Notes under the pieces: generated by a model | Databases searched by the model: none | What the model saw: only the letters and a program-made list of their open reading frames with translations | Told to the model about the DNA's origin: nothing | Made by a program: the position numbers and the translations under genes | Source of the DNA: Amborella trichopoda | Lineage: Eukaryota > Streptophyta > Magnoliopsida > Amborellales > Amborellaceae | Length of the DNA: 64,000 nucleotides | Direction of reading: 5' to 3' | NCBI RefSeq assembly: GCF_000471905.2 | Contig: NW_006499603.1 | Coordinates: forward strand, 2,621,606 to 2,685,605 | Part shown: piece by piece, positions 44,251 through 55,330 of the stretch | How positions within the stretch are numbered: the stretch's first letter is position 1 | Layout: every line of letters starts with the position of its first letter

Positions 44251-47200
44251 GTCATGACCCCGTCCCCTAAAACCTATTGTCCCATACTAGAGGGCGACAG
44301 AGTGCGGGATCGCGATCGGAGGTCGCGTACGTTACTTAGGTGGGAGTGGCATCAACACGTCTTATAAGTGTTGAATCAAAGAAACCCACGAGAAAATAAT
44401 TAAAACTTCATCCACCAAGCATAAGCATCTGAATAAATTTAACCATTGATCTTCATTCAATTCCACAAGTCTATACAATAAAGTTCTTAGCTTAAAAGCC
44501 TGAATTCATACAAAGAAGGCAAACTTTCTGAAATAACAGAGCACAAACACATTCATGTTGTCTTATTCTTTTACGTAATTTCTATGCAACCTCATGCCTC
44601 ATCTCATGCTTAAACTCGAGCTTCATTCATGACTAAATCATGCTTCGTACATGCTTAAATTCTTGCTACATACAACTCGATGCAAGGGGTAGAAATCCAC
44701 TTACCAAAACAACAATGGTGCCTTCTCCAATCATCCTTTCACAGCACTCACCGACCCAACAATGGCTGCCCTTCAAAGCTATTTCTTAAAAATTGCTTTA
44801 GAGAGAGAGAAGAGATAAGGGAAGAGTGTCTGACGTGGGTGAGAGAGGAGGCCTAAGTACTCATGAGGGTGGGGTGACTGTCAAGGTGAAGTTAAGAGCC
44901 AGTCAAATCTGTATAAGTGGCTCCCACACCAGCATGCATTCTACAAGTGGCACTTATAACCCATGCTTGCTAGTGCCGCAGCCGGCGCTACGCACACGGC
45001 GATGCTTCTTGAAAACTTCGTTGTGTGCTCTCTATCGCTGCCTACTCTATATTAGCATGCTCTTTCTTTCACCGGGTGCTGTTCCTCTAGCCGCACGCTC
45101 TTTCTCTCGTCACGCGCTCTTCCTATCTTCGAGTGCTTACTTTTGTCGTGCTCTAACTTCCGCTGCACTCTTACTTCCGCCGTGCGCTTTCCATCGCCAC
45201 GTGCTTACTTTCACCACGCGCTTTCCATCACCGCGTGCTTACTTCCGCTGCGTGCTTACATCCGTCGCTCACTTTCCATCGTCGGGCGCTTCTCACTATT
45301 TCTCTTCTTCTACCTTACAGTACGCTACGTCGGGAAAATTAGGGTCATCACTTCACTATTGCGTTTCTTCTATCGTGCACTACATGATGACCCAGATTTT
45401 CTCGGCATAGTGTAGTGCATGGTAGAAGAGGAGCAATAGTGAAGAGCGCATAGCGATGGAAAGCACGCGGCGGAAGTAAGCGCACAGCGGAAGTACTCAT
45501 GAGGGGTGGGTTGGTTGTTCAAGTGGCATCCAGGCGCAGTCAAATCTGATCAAGTGGCTCCCACAACATCATGCACTCTACAAGTGGCACTTACAACCCA
45601 TGCTTGGTAGTGTTGCAGCCGGCGCTACGCACACGACAATTCTTCTTGATCACTTCACCGTGCACTCTTTATCGCCTCCAAGTCGACATCCACCCGCTCT
45701 TCCTCTCGTCGTGCGCTCTTCCTCTCATCATGCGCTCTTCCTCTCGTCGCGCACTTTTCCTATCGCTGCGCGGTTACTTTCATCGCGAGCTAACTTCTGC
45801 TGTGCGCTTAGTTCCGTCACGTGCTTTCCATCGCCGCGCACTTTCCATCACCATGCACTTACTTTTGTTGCGTGCTTACTTCCACCGTGCGCTCTTTACT
45901 ATTGCTCTTCTTCTGCCGTGCTCTACACTACACTAGGAAAATCTGGGTAATCACTTCACTATTTCTCTTCTACTGTGCACTACATGATGACCCAGATTTT
46001 CCCGGCATAGTGTAGTGCATGGTAGAAGAAGAGCTATAGTTAAGAGCGTGCGGTGATGGAAAGCGCATGGTGGAAGTACGCATGCCACAGAAGTAAGCAC
46101 TAAGCGGAAGTACTCATGAGGGTGGGTGCTGTCCAAGTGGCGTCTAGAGGCAGTCAAATCTGGGTAAGTGGCTCCCACATCAACATGCATTCTACAAAGT
46201 GGCACTTACAACCCATGCTTGGTAGTGTCGCAACTGGCGCTATGCACACGACGATGCTTCTTAATCACTTAGTCGTGTGCTCTCTATTGCCGCCTACTCT
46301 ACCGCAGTGCCCTATTCCTCTCGTCATGCACTCTTCCTCTCGTCGCGTGCTCTTCCCCTCATCGCGTGCTCTTCCTATCCCCTCGTGCTTACTTCCGTCG
46401 CGCACTAACTTTTGCTGTGCGCTAACTTCCGCCGTGCGCTTACTTTCGCCACGCGCTTTCCATCACCGCGTGCTTACTTCCACTGTGTGCTTACTTCCAC
46501 CTCGTGCTTTCCATCGTCGCATGCTCTTCACTATTGCTCTTCTTCTACCATGCAATACACTACGTCAGGAAAATATGGGTCATCACTTCACTATTGCTCT
46601 TCTTCTACCGTGCACTACATGATGACCCAGATATTTCCATCGTAGTTTAGTGCATGGTACAAGAAGAGCAATAGTGAAGAGCGCGCAATGATGGAAAGAA
46701 CACGGTGGGAGTGAGCGCGCAGCAGAAGTAAGCGCGCGGAGATGGAAAGCAAGCAACGGAAGTAAGCTCACGACGGAGATGAGCGCATGATGATAGGAAG
46801 AGCGCGGGTCGAGAGGAAGAGCGTGCAGCTATAGAGTGCGCGGTGATAGATAAAGCGCGACGACCAAGTGATAAAGAAGCATCACCATGTGCATAGCGTC
46901 GGCTGCACAACACTGGCTGCGGCACTACCATGCATGGCTTGTAAGTGCCACTTGTAGAATGCATGCTATTGTGGGAGCCACTTGTCCAGATTTGACTGCT
47001 TCTTGACGCCATTTGGACAGCCACCCCACTCGCATGAGTACTTAAGCCTCCTCTCTCACCCACGACACTCACTCTTCCCTCATCTCTTCTCTCTCTCTAA
47101 AGCAAGTTTGGAGAAATATCTTTGAAGGGCAGCCATTATTGGGTGGGTGAGAGCAGTGAAAGCAAGATTGGAGAAGGCACCATTGTTGTTTTGTTAAGTG

Positions 47201-47622
47201 GATTTCTACCCCTTGCATCAAGTTGTATGAAGCATGATTTAGCCATGAATGAAGCTCGAGTTTAAGCATGAGATGAGACATGAGGTTGTATAGAAATTGG
47301 GTAAAAGAATAAGACAACATGAATGTGTTTGTGCTCTGTTATTCCAGAAAGTTGGCCTTCTTTGTATGAATGTCAGGCTTTTAAGCCATAAAATTTAGTG
47401 TATAGACTAGTGGAATTGAATGAAGATCAATGGTTAAATTTATTCAGTTGCCTATGCTTGGTGGATGAAGTTTTAATTATTTTCTCGTGGTTTGCTTTGA
47501 TTATACACTTAAAACACGTGTTGATGCCACTCCCACTTGAGAGACGTATGTGACCTCCGGTCACAATCTCGCACTCTGTTGCCCTCCGTTTGGGGATGGT
47601 AGGGGTCAGGGGGAGGGGTGGT
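44251..47622. mobile_element. Foldback-type DNA transposon with ~770-bp inverted ends
   Basis: It interrupts the integrase C-terminus of element VI. The first ~770 bp (44251-45020) return as reverse complement at about 46865-47622, including GTGGGAGTGGCATCAACACG and the AAAATAATTAAAACTTCATC block. The flanks GAACCAATGT and GAAACAGTGT (44241-44250, 47623-47632) look like a 10-bp target-site duplication with two mismatches. The centre repeats the inner part of the end in direct copies of 617-636 bp (starts near 44858, 45494, 46111). No transposase is encoded, so it is non-autonomous. A MULE-like origin fits the 10-bp duplication but is not proven. Confidence 0.75.
44858..46680 (+). repeat. Three tandem ~625-bp modules inside the foldback element
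   Basis: Each module starts TACTCATGAGGGTGGG, contains AAGTGGCTCCCACA and a CATGCT(T)GGTAGTG block, then many short CGTGCGCTTACTTCCG-like direct repeats. It closes with a palindromic segment around CACTACATGATGACCCAGAT. The long open frames here (194, 121 and 168 codons) come from these short repeats and are not genes. Confidence 0.75.
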
Positions 47623-47628
47623 GAAACA

Positions 47629-47655
47629 GTGTCCCTCTAAAGAAATACTACCCAT
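47629..47655 (+). pseudogene. Element VI: last integrase codons after the foldback insertion
   Basis: CTAAAGAAATACTACCCATGATG equals the LKKYYP end of the integrase in other copies. It continues what is interrupted at 44240-44250. The insert thus sits within the last 15 codons. Confidence 0.7.
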
Positions 47656-48064
47656 GATGTATACTAAAAAAGACTCAATGCGCAACAACAAAGAGCTAAA
47701 AAGGACTGTAAAAAGATGACAAGCATGATAGTTCAAACAAGGTTTTACTCTTTTTATTGCATTAAAAGAAGTTACAAGCCAAAAAAGCCCATTGTTAGGG
47801 ACGTTACAAATCTATCATGCAGTATTGCTCTCGGATTGTCGCTCTTGCATATGAGGAAAAGAATATGGTTGATCCCAAGCGTCGCTCTTACATTTGAGGA
47901 AAAGAGAATGGCTGACCCCAGGGTTGCTCTTGAACCTGAGGAGAGGATGGTTACAGGCTAAAACTTGCTCTCACCATCATAATTGTCCCTCTTGCATCTG
48001 AGGAGGAGATGACGGTTACATGCCAAAAGTGGCTTTCACAACAAGAGAAGGTGGAAGAGCTTTG

Positions 48065-48240
48065 ATGGAGTATACCAGACATACAAAGAAGACTTCTCTA
48101 ACAAGGAACATGCCTATGATGGAGAGAATACCCTACTCACAGTGAGGGCCCTTCTATAGAATAACATGGAGTTCACAATTGTGCTGGAGGACTTGGCTTC
48201 CAATAGGCTCCATAAGCTAGGCGTCACCATTGGTTACCAA
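48065..48240. other. Conserved block after integrase (copy D)
   Basis: Plus-strand reading from 48070 gives VYQTYKEDFSNKEHAYDGEN and, after one stop, NNMEFTIVLEDLASNR. It aligns without gaps to 30839-30990. Minus-strand reading is also mostly open. No function is assigned. Confidence 0.45.
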
Positions 48241-49222
48241 CCTTTGCCAACCACCCAAGTCATCGTCGTGCATGATCACAGCAGAACAAGATTCTCCGAT
48301 GTTCATCAAAGGATCGAATGAACAGCAACCCCCGTGCACGATTGACATCGGGCGCATCATGTTGCTAGCCACGTGTGACCAAGGCACTAACTAACATTGC
48401 ATGAGACCAGTGCCAGGTGCGTTTCCTAAAAACTAAACACCGACTGTGCTTCTAAAGGCCCAACGTCGACTGTGTTTCTTAAAAGGATAATGTCGGCTGT
48501 GTTTCTGAGAACCAGCACCCGCTGCGTTTCTTAAAGGCTAACGCTGGCTGTGTTGCTAAGGCCCAGTGCCGACTATGTTTCTCAAAGGCTAACGCCGATT
48601 GTGTCCTCAAGACCCCTTGCCACCACTACTTTTCACCTTCTGATGACCGTTCACTGCCGGTGACCTTTTGTCTCATCGATGACTTTTCGACTCCCCACTA
48701 CTATTCACCTCCTAACGGCTGTTTGTTGTCGATGAGTGTTCACCTTCCAGTGACCGTTCACTGTCGATGACTGTTCACCTCCTAGCGACCCTTCGTCTCT
48801 AGGTGACTATTCACCTCCCTGTGACCTCTTGGTTTCTCATCAGGAAATCACTCCACTTAACAGAAACTAACTGTGACACCTTCCCCTCTTCTTCCCGATG
48901 GCTGAAAACCTAGGAAACTAACAGAAGTTTGCTATCAACACCCTATAGCAACTTGGATCTCTTTCGCCTTCTCTGGAACCCTCAAAACCACTGTCAGAAT
49001 CTCTGAGGCTCCATGGTGACCCCCCTGCTTTCTCACTATCCTTGCCGGCAAACTCCTGCAACCTCACTAATGCTTCTGTGTTCCCTACAATGCTCTCTTT
49101 TCTCAGCCAGATCCTTCTCCTACTGGCTAGCAAACGCATGCAAACCTCACGCGAGTGCTCTACGTGCTCGTCAGAATTCTTGTCGAGAGATTTCTCACTC
49201 TCACTGCTGAAATTCGTTAACC

Positions 49223-49273
49223 ATTTTACCTTCGGTAAAATAGTAAAAACTTGGGGTTATGCCCTTATATAGG
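49223..49273 (+). promoter_or_regulatory. Palindrome plus TATA-like box (copy D)
   Basis: ATTTTACC (49223-49230) and GGTAAAAT (49234-49241) are perfect inverted arms around TTC. CCCTTATATAGGC lies at 49262-49273. The spacing is 20-30 bp as in the other copies. Confidence 0.55.
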
Positions 49274-50189
49274 CAAAGCTTCCCTAAAGTGCCCCCACAA
49301 ACCAAGAATTCCAATCAGGTCCTTGAAGGCCAAACGATAATGGTCTAGACCCGGTAGGGATCGGACCCAAGGTCCGAATGAAAGTTGATAGTCGCCCATG
49401 AAAACTTAAGCAGTAGAGGCCAGGATCAGGTTAGGCTTGGGCCCAAGGCCCGAACACTAACCCGTACGCAATGGCGACTACGTTCTCACTGGCCCAGCAT
49501 CGGCTATGTTCTCAATAACTTAGCGCTGACTGTGTTCTCGAATGCTTAGCACCAGCTGTATTCTCCAAAGTCTAGCACCGGCTAAGTTCTTAATCTACTG
49601 CCGCATGTGTTGCCACTACGCACTCTAGCGTTGCATGTGTTATCTCCACTCGTGCTAGGCGCCATACGTGTCATTGCTACTACCGTTCAAGACCACTGCT
49701 ATTTTTTTACGTTCTTCATGCTAGCATCATGCATGTGCTAGCCCCGCCTGTGCATGCTAAAACCTGATCACCGCCGTGTGTGTCCTATCACTATTCCTAG
49801 TGGAGTTGCACCCAGTGCGTGACTCGTGTTTCTCAGAGGAGTTGCACTCAGACTGATGCACCCAAGTCGTGACTTGTCATCCCCAGTAAGAGTCACGCCC
49901 GTACTGCAGCTCAATATGCCCAGTGGAGTTTGGAACATTCTTACCTCTTCAACCCCTAGTGGGTCTGTTGCGTACCAAGCTATCAACTTCAAAAGATTGA
50001 GTCTCACTTTTTACCCCCTGAGAGTTACAATCACTCCCTAATCCCCAGCAAAGTCTGTTTCCATTAGCCACTCCCCGCAGGGCCACCTTCTCCATCTAAG
50101 CCGTCTTCTTGTGTATGGCCTTCACTACTTTATCCCTAGGGAGTCAGATTACAATCCACTTACCTATTCCCCTTGAAGCTTCACCTACA

Positions 50190-50680
50190 TGGCAACCCAC
50201 ACAATGGTCTGTGCTACAGACCTTAAACTGCACAGCCTTGATTTGTGTTGCATGACCTTAAATTGCATAATATTGGTCCGTGCTACATGACCCTTAAACT
50301 GCACAGCCATGGTCCAAACTATATGACCTTAAACTATAGTAGAGGTCTAGTTACACGATCTTAAACTGCATGGTCTCGGCTACTTTAAATTGCATGGCCA
50401 TGATCCAAGCTATATGACCTTAAACCATAGTGCACGTCTTGGCCACATGACATTAAAAGGCTTAGCACAATGGTCCAAACTGCATGACCTCAAACTCTAG
50501 TGGAGGTCTACCTGAACAACCTTAAACTACATAGTTCTAGTTGCATGACTCTAAACTGCATAACCACGGTCCAAGCTATATGACCTTAAACCATATTGCA
50601 CATCCTGACCGCATGATAATAAATTGCTTTGTAAAGGTCCGGGAGGAATGACCTTAAACTCGCCCCCACACACGCGCACA
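50190..50680 (+). repeat. ACCTTAAACTGCA array (copy D)
   Basis: Degenerate 35-50 bp units, the same family as at 21340-22690. Isolated units recur at 51000-51080 before the hairpin chain. Confidence 0.75.
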
Positions 50681-51101
50681 TGCCCTTTACGTGCATTTTC
50701 ACGCACGACTTCCCTAATCCACCCATTCATATGTGCGCATCACGTTCATAATTCCTCACTGAATCCTTTCATTACCATTCATCATTCCCTAGTGAGTCTC
50801 ACCCGTGCTCACAAAATGGCGAGCCATCGAGCCATCCATACTCGCCATCAGCTAGTGGGTCACCACTTTCACCCACCATTCATACATCATCCATCCTTCA
50901 TAGGTAGCCTCGTGCCATCTCCCTAAAGTGAGCCAAAACCACAACCATGCTCACTCCATGGCCTCAAAATATTGTCATTCATCACCACCACAATCCAACA
51001 GTATGACCTTAAACTGTAGTGCATGTACTGGCCACATGATGTTAAAAGGCTTTGCACAGGTGTCAAGGGCATGACCTTCACAAAAAAATAATAATAACGG
51101 G

Positions 51102-51330
51102 CATGGTGTATACCTGAACAAGGGAACGCCATGAGTAAAAATGACGGACTGGTATGGTCATGAAACCATGAGTAAGAGAGTTCTGCATAAATAAATACTC
51201 GAGTACGGTGAAAATCGGAAAGGGCACCGTGAGTAAAAATGAAAGAATAAGGGTGGACATGGTCGAAAGGTCATAGGTAAAAGAGCCCCAAATAAAAGGA
51301 ATTTGGTGAAAACCGTCTTTAAAACACGGC
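51102..51330 (+). other. Chain of short hairpins (copy D)
   Basis: CATGGTGT/ACGCCATG (51102-51109/51126-51133, one G-U pair), a weaker ATGGT/ACCAT pair, ACGGTG/CACCGT (51205-51210/51225-51230) and ATGGTC/GGTCAT around GAAA (51259-51264/51269-51274). AGTAAAAATGA and GGTAAAAGAGCC words follow the stems. Confidence 0.6.
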
Positions 51331-51786
51331 TTCCCAAGTTCAAGTACAAATCCACAAAGGACACTTGGACCAATAAGCAGGTTGATGCAGCACTATGCTT
51401 CAGTCTAAATTCAAAGAAAAATCCATAGTGCCACAATACCAAGACTACAAAACATATGAGCTTCAAGGAAATATTTCGACAGCCTGAGTCCATTCACGAA
51501 AAGGACTCGAAGGACAGAAGACTCGCCAAGAAGGCAAGACAAGTCTCATGAAGAAAATCACTATTCCCATGAGGTTGCTAACTCACTTCAGGATGCTGAA
51601 GACGCCCCAAGAAAGGCATGTTAGCCAGACCTTGGACCTGTTATGCAACAACGGGATTGAGCCCTCAGGGGATGCCTCGGACAAAGAAGAGAGGTATCCC
51701 TCTTTTTTAAAGTGCTAGCAGTGGGTAGGGGTTATACTCAAAGCCAGTTACCTCGATAAATTGAGGTACCCTATGTTTGAACGTAT

Positions 51787-52341
51787 TGTTCAGCACCTTG
51801 GTCCCTCGCAGGAAGCACGTCCATAGAGCCTATAAAACAGTGAAAATTCCTGACGATCTCAGAATGGCCCCAGAATAAGTAAATATCTTTACCAGTACTT
51901 CAAAATATCACCTGCCAAGTTTTATCGTGATCAGACATGTCTAAGGTAGTGAACACAAAAGAACTGTTTTCGAAAAAATGGCCTCTAACCCCCTAAAACT
52001 GACCCTACAATTCGAACTACATTTTTGGTGTCTCAAATCACTATGGGATCACTGCACATAGATCCTTCACGGTCAAAAACCTCTATGGGCTAAGTTTTGG
52101 CTTAATCGGACACTCCAGAACAAAGATATGAGAAAACTAATGAAACAGGAGGGGTCACACACTATTCTTGTGTGGCCTCACTGCACCAAAACACCATTAA
52201 AGGTGGTTGTTTTTAAAGTCACGGTTGCTTTCGAGGTCCGTAGCTCACTCGTTCCAAGTCGGATCACTCCCAAATTTGGTGAGCGTATTCGTCTCATCAA
52301 GACGAACAATTCGATATGTGGCATGCTCCGAGACGATATTC
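51787..52341 (+). mobile_element. LTR7, 5' fragment only
   Basis: It begins near TGTTCAGCACCTTGGTCCC, which aligns with TGTTGGAAG...GGGTCCC of LTR2, and continues with GAGCCTATAAAACAG and the GGCCTCTAACCCCCTAAAAC stretch. It stops at ACGATATTCGAAGCAG, before the TATA region, where pol linker of element VII starts. Confidence 0.6.
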
Positions 52342-53230
52342 GAAGCAGACTCAAGTCGTTACGATGAGAAGCGGTTCACCAAGCTAGATTGGTTTCCCAC
52401 CACAGTGAGACGAATCAAACATCATGTCAGAAAACTAGAAAGAGATGGGCACCGAGGGCTGCTCACCGAAGAAATAAGACCGCTCAACCCAGAATCGAGC
52501 AGGAATTTCTTAGGCCCCTTCCCCCGTTGCCAAGCTTGCTGGACTTCATCCCTGACACAATCCCTTTTCCTTCTTCATCCTATAGAGAGGATGCTCCCAT
52601 CTCATCTCCCATATAGCACACGTCCAATGAGGGTGACGACATTAAAAGCACTCCCCAACAGTCTAGATAAGGGAAAGACTTAAAAGATCCCTGCACCCAT
52701 CCAACTCTGGCAATGACGTAACAGGCTGCTCAGATCGGTCTAATGAGGGGAACGACCTTAAAAGTCCCCCACCTTCTAACCCTACTCCTCCTTCTACTCC
52801 TCATTCTTCCTTGTTTATGTCTCCTAGAGGTACAACCTTGATATGTCTTGACTTCAATTCTCTCGATAGAGAACTTGAGGGATCAAACATAACAAAGACG
52901 CAACGGAAATGATGAGAAAGATCCTGGCACAAGCAGCAAGATTCTTAACAGTTGCTGATGCCCTAACAGCTAAAGCCAAGGCAGAGCCACCTTCCTCAAA
53001 GAAGCGTAAGAAGTCGAAGCAAAAGAACCCCAGTGGGCCCCTGAACCCAAGTTCGAGCAGAGGCTGAGAGAATCAAGGGGGCAAAATTTTATTCTCAAGA
53101 GGCTTGCCATATGGTGTAAGCCTTTGAAAAGCAAGTCACTGAGGAGAAAGAATTACACACGTCAGCGCTAGGGCCGTGTGATTCACATGAGGACCTTCAC
53201 CCCCAACCTTTATTGAACCCCAAAACATGA
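52342..53230 (+). pseudogene. Element VII: gag-pol linker fused to LTR7
   Basis: From ACTCAAGTCGTTACGATGAG onward it matches 16175 of element II and 25812 of element III. Basic, Ser/Pro-rich pieces are interrupted by stops and shifts; 52207-52683 is the longest open stretch, but it starts in LTR sequence, so its Met is not real. The end passes directly to the RT N-terminal region; the protease is missing as in element III. Confidence 0.6.
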
Positions 53231-54309
53231 TCCTGTAGCCTGATTGGCTTCCCATGTTTGAGGTCGACCCTTCTATCCCTCGATCCAAGAAAGGCGTAGA
53301 AATCATGACATGCTCTAGAACCCTATTTGATGCAGAGATGTCAGAGTCATGGGTCTCTACGCTTGAGTTCCAAGAGGCCCCAGAAGAATGGGAAGAAGGT
53401 GGTCAGGCCACAGCTAACTAACTCGAAGAAATAAATCTTGGAGACAAAGCAGATCCCAGACCCACTTTCATTTCAACGAATATGTCTCTAGAAGAGAAAG
53501 ATCATTTCACTACCTTCTTGCGAGCAAATCGTGACGTCTTTGGTTGGCATTATCAGGAGATGCCTGGCTTAAACCCTCAAGTAGTTGTTCACCATCTCGG
53601 CATCGATCCAACTATCAAACCCGTCAAACAGAAATCAAGAAGGTTCAGGCCTGACCTTGAGATGCAGATAGACGTCGAGATGACCAAACTCAAACAAGCA
53701 GGCTTTAGTCGCGAAGTCAAGTACCCAAAATGGCTAGCAAATGTTGTTCCGGTCGAGAAGAAGAATGGTCAAATCAGGGTGTGTATTGACTTTCGTGATT
53801 TGAATACTGCCTCTCCCAAGGATGACTTCCCGTTGCCATTCACCAAGATGCTCATTGACTTTACCGCTCACTGTCAAATCTTTTCCTTCATGGACGAATA
53901 CTCCGACTATAATCACATAAGGATGGAGTCTGAAGATGAAGAGGCCACTGCATTCTTAACTCCAAAATGGGTCTTCTGTTACACAATGATGCCTTTTGGA
54001 TTAAAGCATGCTTGCACCACATACCAGAGAGCAATGATGACCATTTTCAAAGACATGATGCATAAAGAAGTGAAATGCCATGTAGACGATTTGGTGGTAA
54101 AATCTGAAGAGGAGGATGCTCACATGAGAGACCTTGAGAAGGTATTCGAGCCTTTATATCTTCACCAACTTAAAATGAACCCACTGAAATGCGCTTTTGG
54201 TGTGTGCTCCAAAACATTATTGGGGTTCATTGTAAGACAACGAGGGCTTGAAGTCGAGCCAGTCAAGATCAAAGCAATCCAAGAAATTTCATCACCGACA
54301 ATGCTTTAA
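53231..54309 (+). pseudogene. Element VII: reverse transcriptase, best-preserved copy
   Basis: An acidic lead (EEWEEGGQATAN, stop, LEEINLGDK) is followed by a 275-codon open frame (53482-54309). It contains FGWHYQEMPGLNPQVVVHHLG, VKQKSRRFRPDLE, KYPKWLANVVPVEKKNGQIR, FRDLN, DDFPLPF, FSFMDEYSDYN (catalytic Asp at residue 138), MMPFGLKHACTTYQRAM, and HVDD (residues 200-203) where Y(V/I)DD is usual. The Tyr-to-His change would impair activity. The stop at 54307 replaces a Lys or Arg codon of the ELRSFQG linker and is also present in element III. The Met at 53482 is internal to the original polyprotein. Confidence 0.9.
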
Positions 54310-54891
54310 GAACTGCGCTCCTTCCAAGGGCAACTGGCCTACATTCGTAGGTTCATCTCCAACCTCTCGGGTTGCTGTAAACCCTTCACACACCTGCTAA
54401 AGAAAGATACCCCATTCATCTCGGATGAAGCATGTCAGGCAGCCCTGGACAACATCAAGCATTATTTACTGAATCCTCCAGTACTCTCGACACTAGTATT
54501 GGGGAGACTCCTCATTCTATATGTGACTTCTTTAGACGAGTACCTCGGAGCATTATTGGCACAAAACAATGAAGAAGGAAAAGAAACCACGCTATATTAC
54601 CTCAGTCGCAGGATGCAAGGGGCCGAGAAGAATTATCCCCCTATTGAGAAGATATGTCTTGCCCTAATCTTCGCAGTACAAAAACTCCGCCATTACTTGC
54701 TCGGTCATGAAGTGAAGCTTATATCAAAAGTTGATCCTGTAAAGTTTCTCATGACACTCCCATGCATGTCGGGATGCCTGGCTAAGTGGGCACTAATGCT
54801 GATGGAGTTCAACATCACGTATGTCCCACAAAAGGCCATCAAGGGCCAGACCTTGGCTTACTTTCTCGTAGCACACTTTGTACCGACATAA
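54310..54891 (+). pseudogene. Element VII: RNase H (gypsy type)
   Basis: In frame with the RT after one stop: ELRSFQGQLAYIRRFISNLS, KPFTHLLKKDTPFI, LGALLAQNNEEGKE, AEKNYPPIEKICLALIFAVQ, then MEFNITYVPQKAIKGQTLAY. It is uninterrupted to the TAA at 54889. It is the connection and RNase H domain of Ty3/gypsy pol. Confidence 0.85.
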
Positions 54892-55330
54892 TCTCCTCTA
54901 TCAAGCGACTTCCCTGATGAAGAAGTATTATGTGCTAACCTTGCTCTTGTGTGGGAATTGTACTTCGATAGAGCCTTCCAATCAAATCGTGGGGGTGTCG
55001 GAGTAGTATTCCTGAGTCCGAGAGGAGAAATATTGCAACTTTTTTCTCTCTTGCTCAAGCCGGTTCTCATAATGAGGCAGAATATCAAGCCCTTATAATA
55101 GGACTGGAGAGAGCCTTCGACGTCGACTTGGAGCAGCTCAAGATCTATGACGACTCTGAGTTGGTTCTACAACAGCTCAAAGGGTTTTATGATGTAAGAA
55201 AAGACATTCTCAAGGCTTATCACGATGCTGCAAAATCGTATATGGCTCAGTTTAAGAACGTACCCCTGAGCCTCAACCCCAGAAATCTAAACTAGCAGGC
55301 TGACGCACTTGCGATACTCAATGCTACAAT
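54892..55330 (+). pseudogene. Element VII: archaeal-type RNase H (aRNH), broken
   Basis: LYFDRAFQSN (Gly changed to Arg) is followed by a frameshift near 55040. The later parts SHNEAEYQALIIGLE and DDSELVLQQLKGF keep the catalytic Glu and Asp. The closing QADALA segment is near 55295 after a stop. Confidence 0.75.

Larger units (their letters stand above)
47656..51786 (+). repeat. Element VI: long 3' UTR with tandem arrays
   Basis: Order as in element III: ACTCTTTTTATTGCATTAAAA (47745), a conserved block (48065-48240), CTAGCGCCGG-type repeats (48405-48620), palindrome plus TATA (49223-49273), more such repeats (49480-49620), CCCAGTGGAGTT-type repeats (49790-50190), ACCTTAAACTGCA array (50190-50680, 51000-51080), hairpin chain (51102-51330), and a block to LTR7. 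It is the most complete 3' UTR, with a final ~200 bp (51600-51786) that element III has lost. Confidence 0.65.

Noticed and set aside
44826..46622. Open frames of 194, 121, 116 and 168 codons
   Set aside because: They lie in short tandem repeats of the foldback element, overlap in several frames, and are rich in Ser, Leu, His and Arg as expected from the repeat.
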